Shown here in pieces: positions 18,333 through 26,975 of a DNA stretch of 64,000 bases. The notes under the pieces are model-generated. The model made no database searches, had not been told where the DNA came from, and saw only the letters and a list, made by a program, of their open reading frames with translations. A program made the position numbers and the translations under genes. Numbering within the stretch: position 1 is the stretch's first letter; the number at the start of each line of letters is the position of its first letter. The stretch is from Thermoguttaceae bacterium. Its GTDB lineage: Bacteria > Planctomycetota > Planctomycetia > Pirellulales > Thermoguttaceae. The DNA lies in NCBI GenBank assembly GCA_017447865.1, contig JAFSMO010000074.1, positions 62,001-126,000 on the forward strand, in the 5' to 3' direction.

Positions 18333-19697
18333 ATGCTTTCCTACACGCAGGTGCTGAAACGCAGTTTTCTGCCGGTTTTGATTTTCGTTTATATGCTGAT
18401 GCTTTCGTTTACGGCTTCCGCACAAAATAATCAAAACTACGCAGGTGTGGAAATCGATGCCCAGAACGTTCTGAAAATGCAGACGTGGGTGGATCCGTCG
18501 CTCAATCTTCGCAAGATGAACGCTTCCGAGGGAATCGCGCAGGATCTGCGTGAGTTCAATCCCGCCCGTGCGGTCTCGCTGACTCGTCTGGAAAGCGAAA
18601 TCGCCAAGAATAACGGGATCCTGACCGACGAAGTCCGTTACATGGCGGGGCTTCAGCGCATTGATTACGTTTTCGTTTACCCTGAATCGGGTGACGTGGT
18701 TCTGGTCGGTCCGGCGGAAGGCTGGTACAAAGACATTTCCGGCCGCGTCGTTGGTTTGACCACCGGGAAACCCGTCATTCGTCTGGAAGATCTGGTCACC
18801 GCGATGCGTGCCTACGCGCCCGGTTCCAAAGCCGCCAACGTGATCGGCTGCTCTATTGACCCGACGCAGGAAGGGCTTGCGCGCCTCCAGAAATTCCGTC
18901 AGAGCATCGGCTCCACCGCGACGCCGAACATGACGCAGATGATCGTCAACGGTTCCCGCGAAGCGCTGGGCCTCCAGAAAGTTTCCGTCACGGGCGTGAG
19001 CAATCAGACCCACTTCGCGCGGGTTCTGGTGGAAGCCGACTACCGCATGAAGCTCATGGGGATCGGCCTTGAAAATATCCCGGTCAAAGGCATGAAATCG
19101 TTTGTCGCCTCGGTCAGCCCGGGAACGGTTTCGAAAAACGCCCTCTTCCGCTGGTACTTCGTGCCGGACTACACGCGCGTTCGCATGAGCCCCGACAAAC
19201 TGGCGATGGGCCTGGAAGGCAAGAGTGTGAAACTCGTCGGTGCCGATGAAATGGTCACTTCAGACGGTTCACGTAAACAGGTGGCCAGTTCGGACAGCGC
19301 GTCGAAGAAATTCACGCAGAGCTTCACGAAGAATTACGATAAAATCGCGGCCGCCGTTCCGGTTTACGCTGAGCTTCGGAACATGATCGACCTGGCCGTC
19401 GTTGCGGCCTTCCTGCAGGAAACCAAAGCCTACGAAAAGCTGGGCTGGAATCTGGTTTACTTCGGAAATGAAGAGAAATTCCGCGTCGAAACCGAGCGTG
19501 CGCCGGAATTCGTCGAATCGGCCGTGAACGCGATCTGGCGCGGTAATACGCTGACCACCCCGATCGGCGGCGGCGTGGAGATTTTCGCCAAACGTGCGCT
19601 TGAGAAAGAAAACCTGATTTCCGACTCCGACGAAAACGTCGCGCAGGCGCAGAAAGACGCTCCGCTTCCGGAAAACGGCTGGTGGTGGAACAAGTAG
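18333..19697 (+). CDS. Exported DUF1598-type planctomycete protein
   Basis: A 454-residue protein with an N-terminal signal peptide (hydrophobic core about 11-28, cleavage near TASA-Q). The region AGLQRIDYVFVYPESGDVVLVGPAEGW is the hallmark of DUF1598 proteins, which are found nearly only in planctomycetes and have no known function. A second conserved part, GLENIPVKGMKSFVASVSPG, follows. The C-terminus ends WWWNK. The ATG follows GGAGAAATAAACC. It is monocistronic, bounded by a strong terminator at 19722. A TATACT box at 18251-18256 is a possible -10. Confidence 0.8.
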   Translation: MLSYTQVLKRSFLPVLIFVYMLMLSFTASAQNNQNYAGVEIDAQNVLKMQTWVDPSLNLRKMNASEGIAQDLREFNPARAVSLTRLESEIAKNNGILTDEVRYMAGLQRIDYVFVYPESGDVVLVGPAEGWYKDISGRVVGLTTGKPVIRLEDLVTAMRAYAPGSKAANVIGCSIDPTQEGLARLQKFRQSIGSTATPNMTQMIVNGSREALGLQKVSVTGVSNQTHFARVLVEADYRMKLMGIGLENIPVKGMKSFVASVSPGTVSKNALFRWYFVPDYTRVRMSPDKLAMGLEGKSVKLVGADEMVTSDGSRKQVASSDSASKKFTQSFTKNYDKIAAAVPVYAELRNMIDLAVVAAFLQETKAYEKLGWNLVYFGNEEKFRVETERAPEFVESAVNAIWRGNTLTTPIGGGVEIFAKRALEKENLISDSDENVAQAQKDAPLPENGWWWNK

Positions 19698-19721
19698 TTC
19701 CGGTTTGAAAGCAAAAAAAAC

Positions 19722-19758
19722 AAAACCCCAATATTCGCGTTGAATATTGGGGTTTTTT
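19722..19758. terminator. Bidirectional terminator between convergent genes
   Basis: A perfect 15-bp stem (19722-19736 with 19742-19756) with a five-base loop, flanked by AAAA on the left and a T6 run on the right. It ends the DUF1598 gene and can also end the GH109-type gene read from the other side. Confidence 0.9.
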
Positions 19759-19770
19759 ATTGACGGTTTC

Positions 19771-21204
19771 TCAAATCATCTCCGTATTCTTCCCGCCGTT
19801 TCTCAGGCTCAGGTCGATCGGCTTGTTCGTCTTCCACGCGCCGCACGTGAAGTCTGGCACGTCGATCGAGTTGGACCGATGCGTAACCGACCAGAAACTC
19901 AGCGGCGTGATGCAGCTCCACAGGGCCGCGTCGTACACGTCGAAATCCGGCGCCAGGCCGTTCTGGAGGCAGTTGACGAAACGCCAGTCCTCAATGAAAT
20001 CCATGCCGCCGTGGCCGCCGAATTTCTTGGCGAGTTCCCCAATGTGCACGTGAAGTTCCGGTGCGTACTCTTTTTGCAGCTCGGCCATTTTTTCCTCCGA
20101 GACGGGCTGATCGTTCCCGATCGAGATCAGCGGCGTGGGGTTTTTCTGGCAGAAAGCCTTGGTCCCGGAAAGGAGATGAACGCGCGAATACGGCCGGCCG
20201 ACCGACGTGTGGTAGTCGAGGCAGATCGTCTTGCCGTTGGCGGTCCTCATGATGCTCGAATTCCCGCCGCCGTAGGTTTTCCCGGCAAACTGTTTGTAGT
20301 ATGGGTCATTCGTCTTTTCGATCATTTCCGCGAGGGTCTTCCCCACAACGAAATCGTCCGTCTCGACCGAGGAGAGGTACTCGATGCGGTCGCCGGTCAG
20401 AATCCCCATCGCTTTGCAGATCGGTCCGAAACCGTGAGTCGGGTAGGCGTTTCCGCGAATGAGTTTCAGCCGGTGTTGGTAGTACGGCGAAGCCTCCTCG
20501 GAAAGCGGCGGCATGGGTTTGTGTTGGAGTACCGAGCCGGTGCCGCCGCAGTGGCAGTACGCGCCTTCCCCATGAATGATCTCGCCGAAGAAACCTTGCT
20601 GTGCCATGTTGATCGTCATGGACTCGAAGAAATCGTACACGCAGTTTTCGAGGATGAAGCAGTGCTTCCCGGTCTTCTCGGAAGTATCGACCAGCCGGAT
20701 ACAGTCCCGCAGCGTCTGCGCCATGGGGACCTCCGTGGCGGCGTGCTTCCCGGCAAGCATCGCGTGAACGGCCATTTCCGCGTGCAGATACGGCGGGGTC
20801 GTGACGTAGATCACGTCCAGATCATCCCGGGCGCAAAGGTCTTTCCAGGACTCCTTCGACGAGAAATATTCGGCCGCTTCCGGAAGATTTCGGCTTTTCA
20901 GAAAGTCCTGCGCCCGACGGATCGGGTACTCGTAGCAGTCCGCGATGGCCCGGATCTCCACGCCCTGCATTTTGGCGAGCCGCTGAAGGGACGCAAACCC
21001 GCGGTTTCCGAGCCCGATGTACCCGACGCGCAGCGGGAGGCACGGCGGCGCCTGAAAGTCGTGCATGTTCCGGATCTGCTGCCGGCCGGTCCACTGGACG
21101 TCGGTCTCCTGAACGTCTTCATCCAGTTCTCCGGCGCAAGAATAGCCCGTCAAACCAAGCGCGAAGCCAACGGCAGGGAGTTTCATAAAATCTCTTCGTT
21201 TCAT
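19771..21204 (-). CDS. Exported GH109-type glycosidase (Gfo/Idh/MocA fold)
   Basis: A 477-residue protein. The N-terminus MKRRDFMKLPAVGFALG is a twin-arginine-like leader. A Rossmann motif GYIGLGNRGFASL begins near residue 60. Conserved segments that set GH109 apart from ordinary oxidoreductases are present: TEVPMAQTLRDC, CFILENCVYDFFE, HGEGAYCHCGG and the NAYPTHGFGPICKAMGIL block. GH109 enzymes (alpha-N-acetylgalactosaminidases) use bound NAD+ to remove terminal alpha-GalNAc, for example from A-type glycans and mucin. It is the last gene before the terminator at 19722 and has its own promoter at 21261-21289. Substrate is inferred from family only. Confidence 0.82.
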   Translation of the reverse strand: MKRRDFMKLPAVGFALGLTGYSCAGELDEDVQETDVQWTGRQQIRNMHDFQAPPCLPLRVGYIGLGNRGFASLQRLAKMQGVEIRAIADCYEYPIRRAQDFLKSRNLPEAAEYFSSKESWKDLCARDDLDVIYVTTPPYLHAEMAVHAMLAGKHAATEVPMAQTLRDCIRLVDTSEKTGKHCFILENCVYDFFESMTINMAQQGFFGEIIHGEGAYCHCGGTGSVLQHKPMPPLSEEASPYYQHRLKLIRGNAYPTHGFGPICKAMGILTGDRIEYLSSVETDDFVVGKTLAEMIEKTNDPYYKQFAGKTYGGGNSSIMRTANGKTICLDYHTSVGRPYSRVHLLSGTKAFCQKNPTPLISIGNDQPVSEEKMAELQKEYAPELHVHIGELAKKFGGHGGMDFIEDWRFVNCLQNGLAPDFDVYDAALWSCITPLSFWSVTHRSNSIDVPDFTCGAWKTNKPIDLSLRNGGKNTEMI

Positions 21205-21260
21205 GGTGGGTCCTTTCGGAAAAAAGAGGAAAAAGAGGGCAGGATCTCGTTGAGATTTCT

Positions 21261-21289
21261 ATTTTAGCACCCGGGGAGCTCAAACGCAA
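21261..21289 (-). promoter_or_regulatory. Promoter of the GH109-type gene
   Basis: On the minus strand TTGCGT (21289-21284) and TAAAAT (21266-21261) with a 17-bp spacer, about 57 bp before the start codon. Confidence 0.65.
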
Positions 21290-21346
21290 GGGGGGGCAAA
21301 AAAGTCCCCCCGATTTTCAAGAAAATTTGCGTCAAATTTTTATTGA

Positions 21347-22363
21347 TTATTCCACGCCCCAGCGGTCCATCAGGACCCGGGTGATCTGCACGAGCACGAT
21401 CCCCGTAAACATGCAGCCGAACGTGAACATGGCGCAGCACATCGCAACCTGTGGCTGGGTCCCGAAGTAAATGCCCGCGAGCATCACCCCGAGGCCGGCG
21501 TTCTGCATCCCAATTTCGATCATCAGGGCGCAGGCCTTTTTAATGTCCAGCCGAAGAATGTACTTTCCGCCGATCCATCCGGCCAAAAAGCCGCCGAAGT
21601 TCAGGAGAATCAACGGCGCGATCATCTGGACCGGAAATTCCCGGCCGCGGTTTCCCGCCACGACGCTGGCGATGATCATGATGATGACCAGATTGGCCAC
21701 GATTTCACCGAACATCTGCGAAAATGCGTGCCACCTCTTCGACACACGTGCGAGGGAAAAACCGATCCCGACCGGCAATACGACCGTCAGGAGGAGGGTT
21801 TTTGCCATGTCGATCACCACTTGGGAATTGAAGTAGCTTTGGTTCACGCTGTCCGTACAGCCAAAATGAGGGCCTAGAACGGAAATCGCCAGATAAAGCG
21901 TCACCGGCACGACCGCAGGTGAAAGGAGCGTCGCGGAGGTGGTCAGACCCACCGAGTAGCTCACGTTCCCCCGGGCGATCATCACCAGCATGTTGGAGGC
22001 CATCGCGCCCGGCACGCACCCGACGAGCATGATCCCAATAAAATACGGGCCGCTCAGATGAAAAATGCAGGCGCTTATGAACGCCAGCAGCGGCATAGTG
22101 ATGTACTGGACGGCCGTTCCACTGACGATTTGCGTCCAATGCTTCGCCACGGCCCGGAGTTCATCCACGGGAAGCAGCGAGCCGATCATCAGCATCGTGA
22201 CCGAGATGTAAATCTCCGCCGCGCTGATCTTGAACCAGTGGCAGTCGATCGGCGGCAGAACGAACGGGTCGAAGCCCGTAACTAACCGCGGCCAATAGTA
22301 CGCCAGAATACATGTAAGCGTAAGCCAAATGAGAAGGTATTTCGTCAGGATTTTCTTAAACAT
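21347..22363 (-). CDS. BASS-family (bile acid:sodium symporter-like) transporter
   Basis: A 338-residue membrane protein with about nine or ten hydrophobic helices. GCVPGAMASNMLVMIARGN and EIGMQNAGLGVMLA are the two signature segments of the SBF/BASS family (Asn-rich substrate and sodium sites). Family members move bile acids, pantothenate, pyruvate or other organic anions with sodium, so the substrate is open. It is the last gene of the tight minus-strand run that begins at dnaN and starts 21 bases after the CBM9-like gene stop. Confidence 0.85.
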   Translation of the reverse strand: MFKKILTKYLLIWLTLTCILAYYWPRLVTGFDPFVLPPIDCHWFKISAAEIYISVTMLMIGSLLPVDELRAVAKHWTQIVSGTAVQYITMPLLAFISACIFHLSGPYFIGIMLVGCVPGAMASNMLVMIARGNVSYSVGLTTSATLLSPAVVPVTLYLAISVLGPHFGCTDSVNQSYFNSQVVIDMAKTLLLTVVLPVGIGFSLARVSKRWHAFSQMFGEIVANLVIIMIIASVVAGNRGREFPVQMIAPLILLNFGGFLAGWIGGKYILRLDIKKACALMIEIGMQNAGLGVMLAGIYFGTQPQVAMCCAMFTFGCMFTGIVLVQITRVLMDRWGVE

Positions 22364-22384
22364 AGTAATCTATACTCCAAAGAA

Positions 22385-22939
22385 TCACTCATCCCGGATC
22401 GTAAACCATTCGTCCGGACTGTGGAACGTTCCGTTCGCGAACAGGGAGATCGTGCTCATCTCGGGCGTGTCACCCCACTGTTTGTTGTAGTTGTAGCGTG
22501 AAACCGTAAAGCGGCTCCCGATGAGCTTCGCGTTCCCGAGCGCCGCGAGCGGGATTTCCATCCGGCCGGTCCACTGCCCGTTCTGAACGTCCACCGAGTA
22601 CTTGAAGCCCGACTCGAAGAATTTATCCTCGAACGGGATCTTCCTCAAAAGTTCCACGCGCGGAATGTGGAGCTGCAGCGTCTTCATGTTCGGCGTGACG
22701 TGCAGCTCGTAGTAATCCAGTCGGCCCGCAGGCTGAAAGAAGAATTCCAGGGCGTCGCCTGTTTTCCAGGTTTCCTCGTTGTTTTTCTCCGCACGGTTGA
22801 AAATATCCGAGTCCGTCATGACGGCCGTGAGAAAAAGCGTCTCACCGTCACTTTTCAGGACCGCGATGCCCGACTCGCGCGCCGGTTCGCCATTCATCAA
22901 ATGGAAAGGAAGGGCCTGGCCCAATCGATACTCCAGCAT
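22385..22939 (-). CDS. CBM9-like carbohydrate-binding domain protein
   Basis: A 184-residue, all-beta protein without signal peptide. LFLTAVMTDSDIF, TGDALEFFFQP and YYELHVTPN match the CBM9/DOMON-like sandwich seen in many planctomycete and Bacteroidetes glycan genes, and a second strand set ends GRMEIPLAAL. It is a stand-alone domain, which is unusual because CBM9-like domains are normally attached to enzymes. It lies in the operon between the glycosyltransferase and the transporter, 11 bases after the former. Function other than ligand binding cannot be stated. Confidence 0.65.
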   Translation of the reverse strand: MLEYRLGQALPFHLMNGEPARESGIAVLKSDGETLFLTAVMTDSDIFNRAEKNNEETWKTGDALEFFFQPAGRLDYYELHVTPNMKTLQLHIPRVELLRKIPFEDKFFESGFKYSVDVQNGQWTGRMEIPLAALGNAKLIGSRFTVSRYNYNKQWGDTPEMSTISLFANGTFHSPDEWFTIRDE

Positions 22940-22950
22940 TTTATTTTTCC

Positions 22951-24141
22951 TTAAATGAATTTTTTCAGGTTTTCCCGAAACGCCGTCTCGTTAAAGTTTT
23001 CAGCGTTTTTGATCGCTCCCGTCTCCAGGAACGGCAAAATCTTCTTTTCGATCAATATCGCGGTCGTCATATCGACCAGTTCACGGAAATTACTCCAAAG
23101 GAATCCGTTCATCCCGTGGTGGATCACCTCCGCAGCGCTTCCCGTGTGGAAAATCATCGGAATGGCTCCCGAGATCTGCGCTTCCAGTGTCGTCATCACG
23201 AAAGGCTCTACCCTGTCCGGCGCGTCATTTTCATTCAAAGCGTACCCATTCGCCGACCAGAAAAAAGTGGCCCGCGACATCGTGTTTTTAAGAGTCTGAA
23301 AGTCCACATTCGTCTGGATTTCTATGGGGTACCCGTATGCCTTGCGACGGAGTTTTTCCACAAAAGCCAGATCCTCGGGTGAACCGGAGCAGTTTCCTAT
23401 CAGACAAAGGCGCCAGTCTTCATCCAGGTCAAACCGGACGATCATTCGGTCGTAAAATTCCTGGAACGCATTGATGAGCAAGTCCTGCCGGTTTTTGTTT
23501 TTTGCGGAAAAATCTCCCACCGATACGATCAACGGCTCTTTTTCCTCCGCAGGAATAAAATCGGTACGCGGCAGCGGGAAAAGCACCTGCGACATTAACT
23601 GCCAGCGATTCCAGCACCACTCACGAGAAAACTGGGACGGGCAAAGAATCGTCTGGTAAGACGCGAAACGGGCACGCCACTCCAAATAATGGTATTTTTT
23701 CAGCCACCAACGTGAGAAAAAGCCTTTTTGTTCCCACTCTGTCTGATTATGACCGTAGTATTCCTCAAACGTGGATTTTGGAAAAGGAGTCAGCAGAATA
23801 TTTCTTTTGGCGTGCGAAAAAAACGGCGGCTCGTTGCTCAAAACCAGGAAAAGATCATACGGCTCGCTGTATTCCCGGCAGAAATTGGACTCCTGTTTCA
23901 AAGTCCTCCTGGCCTGGAGGTCCGCATGATCGGGCCATTCAGGAACAGGAACCGCTCGAAACATGATCCGGGAAAAATCTACCCCTAGAGCTTCCCCGTA
24001 TTCTTTCGGGTCCAACTCCGGATTATGATGAACGATTTCCACCTCAGCATTCTCTGAGAGGATCTGCGCAATAGAATTCACCCAGCGATCCGGCCAGCCT
24101 GTTTTTCCCAAGTCTTTCTGATAAATCCCGACTCTTTTCAT
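22951..24141 (-). CDS. GT-B glycosyltransferase (group 1/GT4-like)
   Basis: A 396-residue cytoplasmic protein. The N-terminal half carries a VGIYQKDLGKTGWPDRWV start with DLFLVLSNEPP; the C-terminal half has EPFVMTTLEAQISGAIPMIFHTG and a following HHGMNGFLW, the nucleotide-sugar binding block of GT-B retaining enzymes (the first Glu and the Glu of TTLEA are the EX7E pair). It sits 12 bases downstream of the RmlC-like gene and next to rmlA/rmlB, so a 6-deoxyhexose or related dTDP-sugar is the likely donor. Acceptor unknown. Confidence 0.75.
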   Translation of the reverse strand: MKRVGIYQKDLGKTGWPDRWVNSIAQILSENAEVEIVHHNPELDPKEYGEALGVDFSRIMFRAVPVPEWPDHADLQARRTLKQESNFCREYSEPYDLFLVLSNEPPFFSHAKRNILLTPFPKSTFEEYYGHNQTEWEQKGFFSRWWLKKYHYLEWRARFASYQTILCPSQFSREWCWNRWQLMSQVLFPLPRTDFIPAEEKEPLIVSVGDFSAKNKNRQDLLINAFQEFYDRMIVRFDLDEDWRLCLIGNCSGSPEDLAFVEKLRRKAYGYPIEIQTNVDFQTLKNTMSRATFFWSANGYALNENDAPDRVEPFVMTTLEAQISGAIPMIFHTGSAAEVIHHGMNGFLWSNFRELVDMTTAILIEKKILPFLETGAIKNAENFNETAFRENLKKFI

Positions 24142-24153
24142 GCCAATCCCTAA

Positions 24154-24624
24154 TCAGTCAAGCTGGTACACGCTGTTCGCTTCATCTTCGTGGCGGATTT
24201 CATCCACCGGGTCCTTCTTTCCCCACCCCGCGTACAGTTTGTCGGGGAGATTAATACACCACCCCGGCGTTTCGCTGATGCAGCGGTAAGCGTGCACCAC
24301 TCCCGGAGGAATGATCGCGCGCACCGGGTTTTCCACACCAACGTCCGCCGTCATTTTCACGCCGAAAGTCGGGGAGTCCTTGCGGGCGTCCCAGAGGTAA
24401 AGACGAAAAGTTCCAGGCCCGAGAAAGACGAAAATGTCGGTCTGGGTGCGATGCTCATGCGGCCCACGAGCGACGCCCGGAAGCGTTTCACTCACGTACG
24501 ACATTGCGGGGCGAATTCCTTCAGGAAGTTCATCGTCGCGGAAAATCTCAGAAAGCCAGCCGCGATGGTCTGTGTATTTTTTCAACGGGGTGATCAAAAC
24601 CCCTTCGATCGTGGATTCGTTCAT
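24154..24624 (-). CDS. RmlC-like dTDP-4-dehydrorhamnose 3,5-epimerase-family protein
   Basis: A 156-residue cupin. It keeps DHRGWLSEIFR, the histidine-containing RGPHEHRTQTD, LYLWDARKDSPTFG and PPGVVHAYR, the order of segments of the RmlC family. The first histidine segment is RGPHEH instead of the classical RGLHYQ, so it may be an isomerase or ketoreduction partner with changed specificity. It is shorter than classical RmlC (about 180 aa). Genes for rmlA and rmlB lie directly upstream in the operon; no rmlD is seen in the window, so the final sugar is uncertain. Confidence 0.78.
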   Translation of the reverse strand: MNESTIEGVLITPLKKYTDHRGWLSEIFRDDELPEGIRPAMSYVSETLPGVARGPHEHRTQTDIFVFLGPGTFRLYLWDARKDSPTFGVKMTADVGVENPVRAIIPPGVVHAYRCISETPGWCINLPDKLYAGWGKKDPVDEIRHEDEANSVYQLD

Positions 24625-24654
24625 GGTTGATTGGTTATGAAATGTGGAAAACTT

Positions 24655-25530
24655 TTATCTCCATTCAAGCACGCGCTTCAGGTACGTGCAGTATTCGTTA
24701 TTCGCCGCGTTGGCCAGCTTCGTGAATTCCTCCAGTGAAATAAACCCGCGGTCCAGCGCAATTTCTTCGAGGCACGCGACCTTGAGGCCCTGCCGGTGGT
24801 CAATCGTTTCCATGAAGTTGGAGGCCTGCAAAAGCGACTCGGGCGTTCCCGTATCGAGCCAGGCAAAGCCGCGGCTGAAAATGCAGACGTTCAGCTCGCC
24901 ACGTTCGAGGTACACGCGGTTCACGTCGGTAATTTCAAGCTCGCCTCGCGGTGAGGGCTTGAGGTCCAGCGCAATGTCAAGGACCGAATTATCGTAAAAG
25001 TACAAACCGGTCACGGCAAAATTGGAACGCGGATTTTTCGGCTTCTCCTCGATGTGCAGCGCCTTGCCCTGCTCGTCGAAATCGACCACGCCGTACCGCT
25101 GCGGGTCGCGGACCTGGTAGGCGAAAACCGTCGCACCCTTTTCCTGCGCCGCGGCCTTGGCGAGCATCTTTTGAAAGCCCTGGCCGTAAAAAATATTATC
25201 GCCCAAAATCAGGGAAACCGGGTCGTTCCCGACGAAATCCCGCCCGAGGATGAACGCCTGCGCGAGCCCTTCCGGCCGGGGCTGAACGACGTACGAAAGA
25301 TTGATCCCCCACTGCGAGCCATCACGCAGGAGCCGCTGAAACGCGGGCTGGTCTTCCGGCGTCGTGATGACCAGAATGTCCCGGATCCCCGCCAGCATCA
25401 GGACGGAAAGCGGGTAGTAAACCATCGGTTTGTCGTACACAGGGAGGAGCTGCTTGCTGACGGCCTGCGTCATGGGGTGAAGCCGGGTCCCCGCTCCGCC
25501 GGCCAGTATGATCCCTTTCGTCGTGCTCAT
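24655..25530 (-). CDS. rmlA: Glucose-1-phosphate thymidylyltransferase
   Basis: A 291-residue nucleotidyltransferase. It starts [32 protein letters not shown], an exact pattern for RmlA: the GGxGTRL phosphate loop and the KQLLP lysine. ILGDNIFYG and VTGLYFYDN are further family segments, and the length is normal. The ATG at 25530 is preceded by AAAGGAA; an upstream in-frame ATG at 25656 would overlap rmlB and lacks family residues. It makes dTDP-glucose for the dehydratase encoded just upstream. Confidence 0.95.
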   Translation of the reverse strand: MSTTKGIILAGGAGTRLHPMTQAVSKQLLPVYDKPMVYYPLSVLMLAGIRDILVITTPEDQPAFQRLLRDGSQWGINLSYVVQPRPEGLAQAFILGRDFVGNDPVSLILGDNIFYGQGFQKMLAKAAAQEKGATVFAYQVRDPQRYGVVDFDEQGKALHIEEKPKNPRSNFAVTGLYFYDNSVLDIALDLKPSPRGELEITDVNRVYLERGELNVCIFSRGFAWLDTGTPESLLQASNFMETIDHRQGLKVACLEEIALDRGFISLEEFTKLANAANNEYCTYLKRVLEWR

Positions 25531-25549
25531 GGTCTGGTTTCCTTTCTTC

Positions 25550-26629
25550 TCAGCCGTTTCCAAGCCGCTGGCGCTGGTAGCGCCCCTGCGTGATCGCGTC
25601 GCACCACGCCTGATTTTCCAGGTACCAGCGGACGGTTTTCTCCATTCCCTCTTCAAACGTCATGGCGGGGCTCCAGCCCATCTCGGTCTGGACCTTCGAA
25701 ATGTCCATCGCGTAGCGGCGGTCGTGGCCCGGGCGGTCTTTCACGTACGTGATCAGGCTTTCGCACGGACTTTGCGGGACTTCACGCCCGTATTCCGGTG
25801 CCAGACGGTCCACCAGAGCACAAATCGTCTTCACGATGTGAATGTTCGTCGCCTCGCAGTTTCCGCCCAGATTGTACGACTCGCCCAGAGCGCCTTTTTT
25901 CAGGACCGTCCGGATCGCTGCGCAATGATCCTCTACGAAAAGCCAGTCCCGAATGTTCAGTCCGTCGCCGTAAACCGGGAGCGTTTTCCCTTCGAGGCAG
26001 TTCAAAATCATCAGCGGGATCAGCTTTTCCGGGAACTGGAACGGGCCGTAATTGTTCGAGCAGTTCGTCGTCACGACCGGCAGGCCGTACGTGTGGAAGT
26101 AAGCGTTCACGAAGAAATCGCTCGACGCTTTGCTGGCCGAGTACGGAGAGCGCGGGTCGTACGGCGTCGTTTCGTGGAATTTGCCCGTTTCGCCGAGCGA
26201 GCCGTAAACCTCGTCCGTCGAAACGTGCAGGAAACGGAACTCTTTCTGCGCTTCCGGGGTCAGTTCCTTCCAGTACTTGCGGCACTCCTCCAGCAGGACG
26301 AAAGTCCCCAGAACGTTCGTCTGCACAAAGACCGCGGGACCGTCGATCGAACGGTCCACGTGCGACTCGGCCGCGAAATGAACGACTTTTTCCACATTGT
26401 AATGCCGGAGGATCTCCCCAACACACGCCGCGTCGCAAATGTCGCCCTGGACGAAAGTGAAGCGGTCCTTCGTGGCGGGATTTTGGGTCAAAGGAGCTAG
26501 GGAGTCATAATTTCCCGCGTACGTCAGTTTATCGAGGACCACCACGTCGAGAGTTTCCTCAGCGAGCCACTGGTGAACGAAATTGGAGCCGATGAATCCG
26601 GCCCCGCCGGTAATCAAAATGGAAGGCAT
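25550..26629 (-). CDS. rmlB: dTDP-glucose 4,6-dehydratase
   Basis: A 359-residue extended short-chain dehydrogenase. The N-terminal [15 protein letters not shown] is the NAD-binding motif; [13 protein letters not shown] contains the catalytic Thr-Asp-Glu; [12 protein letters not shown] contains the Tyr-x3-Lys pair; and [14 protein letters not shown] is diagnostic for RmlB. It converts dTDP-glucose to dTDP-4-keto-6-deoxyglucose. The ATG at 26629 is preceded by GGAG. It starts 31 bases after the dciA stop and 19 bases before rmlA starts. Confidence 0.95.
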   Translation of the reverse strand: MPSILITGGAGFIGSNFVHQWLAEETLDVVVLDKLTYAGNYDSLAPLTQNPATKDRFTFVQGDICDAACVGEILRHYNVEKVVHFAAESHVDRSIDGPAVFVQTNVLGTFVLLEECRKYWKELTPEAQKEFRFLHVSTDEVYGSLGETGKFHETTPYDPRSPYSASKASSDFFVNAYFHTYGLPVVTTNCSNNYGPFQFPEKLIPLMILNCLEGKTLPVYGDGLNIRDWLFVEDHCAAIRTVLKKGALGESYNLGGNCEATNIHIVKTICALVDRLAPEYGREVPQSPCESLITYVKDRPGHDRRYAMDISKVQTEMGWSPAMTFEEGMEKTVRWYLENQAWCDAITQGRYQRQRLGNG

Positions 26630-26660
26630 GAAAAAACTCCTATGATCAAAAACTCGCAAA

Positions 26661-26975
26661 TCAATTCCCGGTCTTAAATCTCAAATCGGTCAGTTTCTCA
26701 TCAGGGAACCGTTCCTGCAACGCCCGCAGCAGTTCCGTCTTTCGGAAAAGCAGTTCCTGAGCGAAAATCGCATCGGTCACGCGGATTTCCAGCACGCCGC
26801 GGCGGATCGCTCCGACCGAGGTGTACTCCGCCAGCTCGCCGACCGATTCTTTCCAGGCGTCCTCGAGCTCATTTTCTTCCCGTTTCCGGCCGATCCCGAA
26901 CTGGGAAACCAGCCCGCTCAAAATGTCCCCAAGCGAAGAAGGCGCGGTGTTTTTTTGGGGATCCGGCTCAAACAT
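26661..26975 (-). CDS. dciA: DciA-like (DUF721) replicative helicase loader
   Basis: A 104-residue protein with the DUF721 core: SLGDILSGLVSQFG, the W of the EDAWKESVG segment, and the ILEIRVTDAIFAQEL-like strand followed by ERFPDEKLTDLRFKTG. DciA is the ancestral bacterial loader/regulator of the DnaB helicase in genomes without DnaC. The ATG at 26975 overlaps the stop of dnaN by 8 bases, so the two are translationally coupled. A longer upstream frame reads only antisense-like sequence within dnaN and was rejected. Confidence 0.8.
   Translation of the reverse strand: MFEPDPQKNTAPSSLGDILSGLVSQFGIGRKREENELEDAWKESVGELAEYTSVGAIRRGVLEIRVTDAIFAQELLFRKTELLRALQERFPDEKLTDLRFKTGN

Noticed and set aside
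24655..25656. A longer start for rmlA at 25656
   Set aside because: The extra 42 residues overlap rmlB, lack conserved residues and have no ribosome site; the start at 25530 has AAAGGAA.
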